NCBI GenBank assembly: GCA_017444505.1
Contig: JAFSWK010000116.1
Coordinates: 1-5,067 of the forward strand
Source: Rhodocyclaceae bacterium
GTDB lineage: Bacteria; Pseudomonadota; Gammaproteobacteria; Burkholderiales; Rhodocyclaceae
Length of the DNA: 5,067 nucleotides
Direction: 5' to 3'
The notes under the pieces were generated by a model. That model made no database searches and had not been told where the DNA came from. It saw nothing but the letters and a program-made list of their open reading frames with translations. The position numbers were made by a program, and so were the translations under genes. Shown here one piece after another: positions 1 through 5,067 of the stretch. How positions within the stretch are numbered: position 1 is the first letter of the stretch; each line of letters opens with the position of its first letter.

Positions 1-298
1 CATCCACAAACGGCGCGCGCGCCACAATCGCCGCCCCTTCCTGACTGGCCACGCAACCGCCCACGCCGATGATGAGGTCCGGCCTGGCCTCTTTCAGCGC
101 TCGCACGCGCCCCAGGTCATGAAACACCTTCTCTTGCGCCTTCTCGCGCACCGAGCAAGTGTTGAACAGGATGACATCCGCCTCTTCCGGACGCGCCACC
201 CGCATCAACGCCTCGCCCGCCCCCAGCACATCGGCCATTTTCTCCGAGTCGTACTCGTTCATCTGACAGCCGAAAGTGCGGATAAAAACCTTTTTCAC
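1..298 (-). CDS. miaB: MiaB, tRNA-2-methylthio-N6-dimethylallyladenosine synthase (N-terminal part only)
   Basis: This is the N-terminal 99 residues of a radical-SAM methylthiotransferase, read on the minus strand and running off the left edge. MiaB adds the methylthio group to i6A at position 37 of tRNAs that read UNN codons, in the cytoplasm. The visible part is the UPF0004 (MTTase N-terminal) domain. Its three cluster-binding cysteines are C11 (in FGCQMNEYDSEKM), C48 (in FNTCSVREKAQEKVF) and C82 (in GVGGCVASQEG), with the spacing known from E. coli MiaB. These motifs favour MiaB over RimO or MtaB. The CxxxCxxC radical-SAM motif and TRAM domain would lie outside the window. The start is a GTG, giving VKKVFIRTFGCQMNEYD, with a GAGG eight bases upstream; the protein then begins just before the family's first beta strand. 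It is divergent from the tRNA gene at 366, and its promoter must lie in the 67-base gap or further upstream. Confidence 0.95.
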   Translation of the reverse strand, partial: MKKVFIRTFGCQMNEYDSEKMADVLGAGEALMRVARPEEADVILFNTCSVREKAQEKVFHDLGRVRALKEARPDLIIGVGGCVASQEGAAIVARAPFVD

Positions 299-317
299 GC
301 TTGGAGCCTCGCTACCC

Positions 318-347
318 TTGACGAAAAACTTGCAAGCCAGCTATATT
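318..347 (+). promoter_or_regulatory. sigma70-type promoter of the tRNA gene
   Basis: A -35 box TTGACG (318-323, five of six consensus bases) and a -10 box TATATT (342-347, five of six) are separated by 18 bases. Transcription would start near 354, leaving a leader of about 12 bases before the mature tRNA 5' end at 366. The element lies in the 67-base gap between the divergent miaB start and the tRNA. The same AT-rich patch read on the minus strand (TAATAT) could be a weaker -10 for miaB, but I see no good minus-strand -35. Confidence 0.7.
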
Positions 348-365
348 AGCAACCTTTTCGCTCAG

Positions 366-442
366 GGTGATGTAGCTCAGTCGGTTAGAGCGGCGGATTC
401 ATAACCCGCAGGTCGGCAGTTCGATTCTGCCCATCACCACCA
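366..442 (+). tRNA. tRNA with CAU anticodon, probably elongator tRNA-Met
   Basis: This is a complete 77-base cloverleaf. The acceptor stem is GGTGATG (366-372) with CATCACC (432-438), all seven pairs formed, followed by discriminator A439 and an encoded CCA (440-442). The D stem is GCTC/GAGC (375-378, 388-391) with GG in the loop. The anticodon loop TTCATAA (398-404) carries CAT at 400-402, and the variable loop is AGGTC. The T stem GGCAG/CTGCC encloses TTCGATT. The paired 1:72 position excludes the initiator tRNA. A CAU tRNA can be elongator Met or, after lysidine modification, Ile2. Pair A5-U68 matches E. coli elongator Met and lacks the C4-G69/C5-G68 pairs reported as TilS recognition features, so Met is favoured but not proven. 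The last anticodon-stem pair (A397-C405, positions 31-39) is mismatched. It forms its own transcription unit with a promoter at 318-347 and a terminator at 448-478. Confidence 0.93.
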
Positions 443-447
443 TCCCG

Positions 448-478
448 AAATCCCGACCCCGCTGGGTCGGGATTTTTT
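448..478 (+). terminator. Rho-independent terminator of the tRNA unit
   Basis: A perfect 12-base-pair stem, AAATCCCGACCC (448-459) against GGGTCGGGATTT (464-475), closes a four-base CGCT loop and runs into six T residues (473-478). It begins 5 bases after the encoded CCA, so the tRNA is a single-gene transcript. On the minus strand the hairpin is followed by only three T residues, so it should terminate poorly for transcripts coming from the fusion gene. Confidence 0.92.
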
Positions 479-519
479 ATGGCCGGCGCAGCGCCCGCCG
501 CCATGGGCTTGCGGGGGGC

Positions 520-858
520 TTAGTCTGGACAGTAGCCAACGGTGATGATGGCCGGGAGGTTGTAGTGACAAGTGTCGTAGGTTTTGCCGTCAGCGGCAGT
601 TACTCGAAAATTTCGAGTAACTGAAGATTCTTCTAACTCGCTGTCTGAGAATATTTTTTTCAGATGATAGGTGATGGTGTGTGAAGCTACGTCGTACAGC
701 ACCCCCATCATCTTCTGCGACAGTCAGACGTTTTCGTCGGCATACACCGCTTGCACGCCGCCCTCCCTGTTTGCGGCCACAAACGTCAGATACTCCGCCG
801 CCGACGAACGGGTGAGGGAGCTGGTGGCTTTGGGGGTGGTGGTACGACGCTTCGCCAT
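520..858 (-). pseudogene. RhuM-family protein, degraded N-terminal remnant
   Basis: Read on the minus strand from ATG 858, one frame gives 44 residues (MAKRRTTTPKATSSL...GGVQAVYADENV), a TGA at 726-724, then LSQKMMGVLYDVASHTITYH...LKKIFSDSELEESSV...TAADGKTYDTCHYNLPAIITVGY before a TAA at 520-522. The pattern ADENVWLSQKMMG...YHLKKIFxDSEL...AADGKxYxxxHYxLxxIIxVGY is characteristic of the RhuM (virulence protein RhuM) family. The TGA falls exactly at the family's Trp codon, consistent with a single TGG-to-TGA change. RhuM proteins are usually about 330-350 residues, so only about the first 110 codons remain. The reading frame across the TGA is intact, which suggests recent inactivation. A good Shine-Dalgarno sequence (AGGAAGGA, 870-863) precedes the ATG, and the remnant starts 15 bases after the stop of the upstream fusion gene. 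The biochemical role of RhuM is unclear; the family is common in accessory DNA. TGA decoding as Trp is unlikely, because neighbouring genes use TGG for Trp. Confidence 0.85.
597..623. repeat. 27-base near-perfect palindrome inside the RhuM remnant
   Basis: CAGTTACTCGAAA (597-609), a single centre base A610, and TTTCGAGTAACTG (611-623) form an inverted repeat with 13 perfectly complementary bases per arm. It could fold as an 11-base-pair hairpin with a five-base loop. On the minus strand it encodes the remnant's SVTRNFRVT segment. No T-run follows on either strand, so it is not a terminator. Function unknown. Confidence 0.8.
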
Positions 859-873
859 GCATTCCTTCCTGCG

Positions 874-3800
874 CTACTGTGCTTGTTCTTCGCCCAGCAT
901 TTCCAGCGCGATTTTTTGGGCACCTTTGAAATCGGCCTTGCCGCTGGCGAGCATGGGCAGTTTTTCTACGGGCAGGATGTGCGCGGGCTGCATTAGCGGA
1001 ATCAGGTCGGAGTTTTTGAGTCGGGCGGCAATTTCGTCCGGGGCGTTTTCTGTTTGCACCAGCAGGGCAATGGCTTCGCCTTTTTTGGCGTCGGGCACGC
1101 TGACGGCGCAGAAGGGTTCGCCGTCGCCCAGCACCCGGGCAATGTGCTCTTCCACACTGCCGAGGCTGACCATTTCGCCACCAATCTTGGCAAAGCGCGA
1201 ATAGCGGTCTGTGATATAAACAAAACCGGCTTCGTCAATATGCCCCTTGTCGCCCGTTTTGTAATAGCGCACGCCGTCCATTTCCGCAATTACGTCGGCT
1301 GTTTTTTGCGGGTCATTCAGATAGCCGCGCATCACCTGCGGGCCGCCGATAATAATCAGTCCGTCTTCACCAGCGGGCAATTCCTGCATGGTTTGCGGGT
1401 CGACGATTTTGATGACCGTGCCGGGCAGCGGCAGCCCCACACTGCCTTCGCGGCTGAAAGAAAGCTCTCTCAGGGTGTCTGGTTCCAGGAAGCTGGGCGT
1501 ATTGACGGCAGCTACCGGCGCGGTTTCCGTGGCACCATAGCCTTCGTACATTTCCTTGCCAAACTTGAGTTTGAATGCTTCGCGTATTTCGGGCTTGAGC
1601 TTTTCGGCGCCGGAAATGACAAGACGCACATTCTGGAACATCAGCGGGTGCAGCTTTTTGCCCCGCACATACAGGCGGAAAAAGGTGGAGGTGCCCAGAA
1701 CGATGCTCGCGCCGTGGCGCGCGGCCATTTTTCCGACGGCGGCGGCATCGGTGGGGTCGGGCACGCTGATCATTTTCACCCCTTCGCACAGCGGCATGAG
1801 CATGGTCACGGTCAGCCCGAAGGAATGAAACACGGGCAGCGAATTGAGCACTGCGTCGTCGCGCTGGAAATTGATGAGGTCGCTGATTTGCCGGATATTG
1901 GCCAGAATGTTTTTGTGGCTCAATTCGATGCCTTTCGGCGTGCCTTCGCTGCCAGAGCTGAACAGGATGGCGGCAGTGTCTTCCAGCTTTCTGGGGCGGA
2001 AATACAGCAGGCGCAAAACGCTGGCGGGCAATAGCAGGGTGGCCAGGAAGGTGCGGATTTTTGCTCCCCGGCCAATGGCAGCGCCAATGTCTTCAGCGTG
2101 CATGGCTTTTTCAGCCAGCATTTCGCGAAAATCAAAACCGCGCCCCGCCAGCCGTTCCAGAAACTGTTTTGAGGTCACAACCTGACGGATGTTCGCCTTT
2201 TCCAGCGCGGCTTCCAGCGCCTGTCGGCTGCTGGTGTAATTGATATTCACCGGCACTTTGCCCGTGACGAATAGCGCCATGTTGACAATGGCGGCAATGG
2301 TGGAGCCGGGCAACAGTACGCCGACATTTTCCCCGTCTTTCAAAGTACGCCGGAAATGGGCGACAAAGGCAAACACTGCCGTGGCAAATTGCAGATGGTT
2401 CAGGTTCATGCCGGTGCTGTCCACCGCCGCCGTGCGGAAAAGGCCACGTTTGGCGTGCCGGAGCCAGTTGTATACAAAAGGCCGCTGGCGCGCCATGAAA
2501 TGTTCCCAGGTGGAACGGGATAGCGCCACCACTTGCTGTTTCATTTCCGCGCATTCGACAAAACGGTGCAGCGGTTTGCCAAAGGCCACGATAATGTCGC
2601 GTTTGCCGCTTCTGGAAGTGAGCGCCTTGTAATGCTCATCGGCGCGGCTGAATGTGGAACCCCACAGTCCGCGCAAATAAAACGGCACAATGCAGACGTT
2701 TTCCATTTCGCGGATAGCAACTTCATAGCCGCGCTGAAACTCGTTGATTTGTCCGTTGTAACTGATATGCCCTTCGGGAAACAGCGCCACCACTTCGCCC
2801 GCTTCCAGCCGTTCGCGAATGGCGGCCAGACTGGTGCGGCTGCTGCCCTTGCCAATCGGAATGACGCGGAACATTTTGAACAGCCAGTTCAAATACCATT
2901 TTTCGTAAATGCCGCGATACATGACAAACTTGATGGCGCGCGGGCTGGCCGCCTGCAACAGCATCCAGTCAATCCAGCTTGTATGGTTGCCCAGCAACAG
3001 CACGCCGCCGCGCGGCGGCAGGTTTTCCAGCCCTTGTACGTGGAAACGGTAGCCGGTTTTCAGAAACGGCAGCATCCAGAGGCGCGCAAAGAGGTGTGGC
3101 AATTCCAGGGCGGCATATATTCCACCTGCCAGGCAAATGAGCGCGGCAACAATAAAAATGATTGCCGTGTATGCGTGCGCGACTTGTACCAGCGCCACGC
3201 TGGCGGCCAGGAACACAATCATGGCGATGTTTTGCACAAAATTGTTCCCGGCGATGATTTTGCCCATATCCTTTTCGGGCGCCAGATATTGAATCGTGGC
3301 ATTCATGGGTACGAGCACAAAACCGCCACAGATGCCAAACAGCAGCGAGCACGCGCCCAGCAGCCAGACGTTCGCGTGCGTGGCAAAGACCATCAATGTG
3401 ATGAAAATGCCCAGCGCGCCGACGGGAATGACGCCGTGTTCGATATGGTGGCGCGACATGTTTCCGGCAATCGCCGCGCCGACAATCATGCCCACGCCTG
3501 AGAGCGCCAGAATGCCTTGCACGATGATGGCGTTATCGTCGCCAAATACTTCTTTGTAGTGCGCCGGAAATGCCGCTACCACGACTTGCGACACGCCCCA
3601 GAAGAGACTTAGCCCGATAATGGACAGCCAGATGTTGCGGTCACTGCGCACCACGCGCATGTTCTCCGCCAGATAGCCCAGTTTCAGATAGCGCCGCACA
3701 TCAAATGTGGTTTTTTCGCCTTCCGGGTCGGCGCCAAACATGGGCAAACGCCACGAAAAAAACGCCTCGCCCGCGCTGAAAAGCACCAGCAGCACGCCAA

Positions 3801-4362
3801 TGGGCCAGATGTTGGCGACAATCTGCGCGGGGTCGTGTGCGCCGCCATACCAATGTTCAAACGCAAAGGAAAACAGGAACGAACCGCTCAAAATGGCCAC
3901 CACAGTGAGTGCCTGCACAATGCCGTTTGCCTGTCCCAGCCGCTCCACACCGGCAATGGATTTGATTAACCCGTATTTGGCTGGCGAATAAATGGCGCTT
4001 TGCGCCGCCAGCGCCAGCGTCAGCCAGAATGCCGCCCAGAACATGCCCGCTGCATAGGCCAGCAGCACGCCCACGGAAATGCCCACGGAAACGAGCGAGG
4101 CCACCCGCACTACGCGCGTTTTGTCGAATTTGTCGCTGATGAATCCGGCGGGTGAAAAGAGCAGCACGAAAGGCAGCAAAATCATGGCATTTACTGCCGC
4201 CGTAAGGGCAATCAGTTCTGTTCCATCGTGGCTTTTCATCAGCGTGTTCTGAATCGTGATTTTGTGCGCCAGATCCACGCAGGCGTTCAAAAACGCCACG
4301 ATCAGATACGCCAGAAAACCACCCGTGCGCCAGAGGGAAGGGGTGTGTGTAGCAGGATTCAT
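874..4362 (-). CDS. Fused LplT-like MFS transporter / PlsC-type acyltransferase / acyl-ACP synthetase (Aas-like phospholipid repair protein)
   Basis: This 1162-residue inner-membrane protein combines three functions. Residues 1-~422 are an MFS transporter resembling the lysophospholipid flippase LplT: about 12 hydrophobic segments, an MFS motif A (GFISDKFDKTR, 73-83) and YSPAKYGL at 125-132. Residues ~430-640 are a glycerolipid acyltransferase with the catalytic H460-x4-D465 (NHTSWID), motif III FPEGH (528-532) and IVPFYLRG (558-565). Residues ~650-1162 are an AMP-forming synthetase with P-loop SSGSEGTPKG (802-811), YGATET (942-947), YKTGD (1034-1038), DRYSRFAKIGGEMVS (1052-1066) and the C-terminal catalytic lysine K1142 in ASGK. 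All expected catalytic residues are present. In E. coli these are two neighbouring genes, lplT (about 397 residues) and aas (719); the lengths here match an end-to-end fusion. Expected role: ATP-dependent charging of ACP with fatty acid, then 1-acylation of lysophospholipid. ATG 4362 is the first start after an in-frame TGA 18 bases upstream; it has no clear Shine-Dalgarno. It is divergent from the gene at 4547. Confidence 0.93.
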   Translation of the reverse strand: MNPATHTPSLWRTGGFLAYLIVAFLNACVDLAHKITIQNTLMKSHDGTELIALTAAVNAMILLPFVLLFSPAGFISDKFDKTRVVRVASLVSVGISVGVLLAYAAGMFWAAFWLTLALAAQSAIYSPAKYGLIKSIAGVERLGQANGIVQALTVVAILSGSFLFSFAFEHWYGGAHDPAQIVANIWPIGVLLVLFSAGEAFFSWRLPMFGADPEGEKTTFDVRRYLKLGYLAENMRVVRSDRNIWLSIIGLSLFWGVSQVVVAAFPAHYKEVFGDDNAIIVQGILALSGVGMIVGAAIAGNMSRHHIEHGVIPVGALGIFITLMVFATHANVWLLGACSLLFGICGGFVLVPMNATIQYLAPEKDMGKIIAGNNFVQNIAMIVFLAASVALVQVAHAYTAIIFIVAALICLAGGIYAALELPHLFARLWMLPFLKTGYRFHVQGLENLPPRGGVLLLGNHTSWIDWMLLQAASPRAIKFVMYRGIYEKWYLNWLFKMFRVIPIGKGSSRTSLAAIRERLEAGEVVALFPEGHISYNGQINEFQRGYEVAIREMENVCIVPFYLRGLWGSTFSRADEHYKALTSRSGKRDIIVAFGKPLHRFVECAEMKQQVVALSRSTWEHFMARQRPFVYNWLRHAKRGLFRTAAVDSTGMNLNHLQFATAVFAFVAHFRRTLKDGENVGVLLPGSTIAAIVNMALFVTGKVPVNINYTSSRQALEAALEKANIRQVVTSKQFLERLAGRGFDFREMLAEKAMHAEDIGAAIGRGAKIRTFLATLLLPASVLRLLYFRPRKLEDTAAILFSSGSEGTPKGIELSHKNILANIRQISDLINFQRDDAVLNSLPVFHSFGLTVTMLMPLCEGVKMISVPDPTDAAAVGKMAARHGASIVLGTSTFFRLYVRGKKLHPLMFQNVRLVISGAEKLKPEIREAFKLKFGKEMYEGYGATETAPVAAVNTPSFLEPDTLRELSFSREGSVGLPLPGTVIKIVDPQTMQELPAGEDGLIIIGGPQVMRGYLNDPQKTADVIAEMDGVRYYKTGDKGHIDEAGFVYITDRYSRFAKIGGEMVSLGSVEEHIARVLGDGEPFCAVSVPDAKKGEAIALLVQTENAPDEIAARLKNSDLIPLMQPAHILPVEKLPMLASGKADFKGAQKIALEMLGEEQAQ

Positions 4363-4370
4363 GGGTTCAT
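4359..4370 (-). other. Three-codon upstream ORF overlapping the fusion-gene start
   Basis: On the minus strand the start region reads ATGAACCC followed by ATGAATCC, an imperfect 8-base tandem repeat. The first ATG (4370-4368) opens ATG AAC CCA TGA, and its stop overlaps the fusion gene's ATG (4362-4360) in an ATGA arrangement. Neither ATG has a clear Shine-Dalgarno. It may be a translational-coupling device or simply a chance duplication; the sequence alone cannot decide. Confidence 0.3.
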
Positions 4371-4394
4371 GCTTGTGCAGTCAAAGGTTCGCGG

Positions 4395-4423
4395 ATTGTA
4401 CCCGCACTGCAGACAGACGAACA
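4395..4423 (-). promoter_or_regulatory. Candidate promoter of the fusion gene
   Basis: On the minus strand, TACAAT (4400-4395) matches five of six bases of a -10 box and lies 32 bases before the ATG at 4362. The region 17 bases further upstream (TGTTCG, 4423-4418) is a poor -35. The call rests on the -10 and its position alone. Confidence 0.35.
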
Positions 4424-4482
4424 GCTCGCCCGATGTGGGCAGGGGGTGGATACTGGGTGCGCTGGTTCTGTATGTTCTGATG

Positions 4483-4509
4483 TTGCTTGCGCCCGGGGTG
4501 GGATATACT
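4483..4509 (+). promoter_or_regulatory. Candidate promoter of the zinc-ribbon/LOTUS gene
   Basis: TATACT (4504-4509) matches five of six bases of a -10 box, giving a predicted start near 4516 and a leader of about 30 bases to the ATG at 4547. The best nearby -35 is TTGCTT (4483-4488), with only three matches and a short 15-base spacer, so this would be a weak or activated promoter. The region 4363-4546 otherwise shows no gene or strong hairpin. Confidence 0.4.
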
Positions 4510-4546
4510 CGGCAGTTTCGGATGCGAGTGAGTGTGGAGTGGAAAA

Positions 4547-5067
4547 ATGACGGTGTATCGTTGCAAGTGTGGTGCGGTGGCGGAGACGACGCAGGCGCAT
4601 GGTTCGGAGACGGTTTGCGCAAATTGCCAGAGCACGGTGCAGGTCTATGATACGGTGCTGTATATCAAGTCTTTGCTGCAAAAGTATTCTGCGGTATATC
4701 AGCAATTGCGCAAGGTGCAGGCGGAGCAGGTTGCGGCGAATGGGGAAAAGGAGACGGGCGGTCGTGCAGATACAGATGCGCCGCGCTTGCCTGCGGAAAT
4801 GGTGGGCAAAATAAAAGGATTGTTTGCAGAGCGGCAGAAAATCAAGGTGGCTTCACTGGCTACGGAGATTCAAAAAATCCTGCCCGATTTTGATCAGACA
4901 AAATACGGTTTCAAGAAGAAATTTTCGGATTTTGTGCGCCAGTGCGATTTTCTGGAAGTTCGGGGCGAGAAGCATGATATGGCGGTTTCGCTGAAAAAGG
5001 CGGGTGCAAACAAGGCGGTGGCTGTGGAGCCGGTGGCGGGCGGTTTGAACGATACGGATTTGTTTGC
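4547..5067 (+). CDS. Zinc-ribbon protein with probable OST-HTH/LOTUS domain (partial, cut at the right edge)
   Basis: I do not recognise a named gene. The first 173 residues are visible. Residues 1-34 hold a likely zinc ribbon with C6-x-C8 and C24-xx-C27 (YRCKCG ... TVCANCQ). Residues 35-65 (YDTVLYIKSLLQKYSAVYQQL) look like an amphipathic helix, perhaps a coiled coil, followed by a polar linker to about 80. Residues 81-150 resemble an OST-HTH/LOTUS winged helix: LPAEMVGKIKGLFAERQKIKV, then FDQTKYGFKKKFSDFVRQCDFLEV, close to the family pattern F-x-P-x-x-YG-[YF]-x-K-x-x-D-[LF]-[LIV] ... F-x-V. LOTUS domains bind RNA or protein partners and in bacteria are often attached to NYN nuclease domains; no NYN domain is visible here. 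A linker rich in Ala, Val and Gly follows, and the frame is open at the edge, so more domains may follow. ATG 4547 has GGAG (4536-4539) seven bases upstream. A GTG at 4532, just after an in-frame TGA, is possible but less well placed. Confidence 0.75.
   Translation, partial: MTVYRCKCGAVAETTQAHGSETVCANCQSTVQVYDTVLYIKSLLQKYSAVYQQLRKVQAEQVAANGEKETGGRADTDAPRLPAEMVGKIKGLFAERQKIKVASLATEIQKILPDFDQTKYGFKKKFSDFVRQCDFLEVRGEKHDMAVSLKKAGANKAVAVEPVAGGLNDTDLF

Noticed and set aside
480..519. GC-rich segment with GGCG/CGCC complementarity as a minus-strand terminator
   Set aside because: Only about four base pairs around a three-base loop, with no convincing stem; too weak to call.
724..726. TGA as a selenocysteine codon or reassigned Trp codon
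   Set aside because: The family residue here is Trp rather than Cys or Ser, the neighbouring genes use TGG for Trp and end with normal stops, and the gene is also truncated at its 3' end. A nonsense mutation is simpler.
723..729. Partial match to a Neisseria DNA-uptake sequence (TCAGACG)
   Set aside because: Only seven bases match, the full ten-base core is absent, and I found no other copy in the window.
671..1204. 177-codon open frame on the plus strand
   Set aside because: It spans the RhuM remnant and the end of the fusion gene in antisense; Ser/Ala-rich low-complexity product without recognisable family features.
1054..2034. 326-codon open frame on the plus strand
   Set aside because: It is antisense to the synthetase part of the fusion gene, whose motifs are intact on the minus strand. 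The product has no recognisable domain and is His/Ala/Gly-rich, as expected for a shadow frame.
2533..3501. 322-codon open frame on the plus strand
   Set aside because: It is antisense to the MFS and PlsC parts of the fusion gene and has no recognisable domain or start-site signals.
1..5067. CRISPR array, insertion sequence or integrase
   Set aside because: I saw no regularly spaced repeats, no transposase or integrase motifs, and no target-site duplications.

Overview
The window looks like a chromosomal stretch from a Gram-negative proteobacterium, most likely a betaproteobacterium. The inference rests on MiaB of the proteobacterial type, a tRNA gene with the CCA end encoded in DNA, and a fused lysophospholipid transporter/acyltransferase/acyl-ACP synthetase of a kind I associate with proteobacteria. 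I cannot name the genus.

Layout from left to right. (1) 1-298, minus strand: the first 99 codons of miaB (tRNA methylthiotransferase), running off the left edge. (2) 318-478, plus strand: a self-contained tRNA unit made of a good sigma70-type promoter, a tRNA with anticodon CAU (elongator Met favoured, Ile2 not excluded) and a strong Rho-independent terminator starting 5 bases after the CCA end. (3) 520-858, minus strand: a RhuM-family pseudogene. It keeps its ribosome-binding site and N-terminal region, but has a TGA where the family has Trp and lacks roughly the last two thirds of the protein. A perfect 27-base near-palindrome (13-base arms, 1-base centre) lies inside it. (4) 874-4362, minus strand: one 1162-codon gene joining an LplT-like MFS transporter, a PlsC-type acyltransferase and an AMP-forming acyl-ACP synthetase. 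(5) 4363-4546: a divergent intergenic region with a candidate promoter on each strand. (6) 4547-5067, plus strand: the start of a gene for a protein with a four-cysteine zinc ribbon followed by a probable OST-HTH/LOTUS winged-helix domain, cut by the right edge.

The large fusion gene is a phospholipid-repair module: the MFS part should bring lysophospholipids to the cytoplasmic face, the synthetase part should charge ACP with free fatty acid, and the PlsC part should use that acyl-ACP to re-acylate the lysolipid. miaB and the tRNA share a divergent upstream region, but MiaB is not expected to modify a CAU tRNA, so I infer no functional link. The RhuM remnant suggests past accessory DNA between the fusion gene and the tRNA.

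I see no convincing new multi-gene system. The least familiar item is the zinc-ribbon/LOTUS protein at the right edge; the rest is conserved core genes plus one decayed gene.
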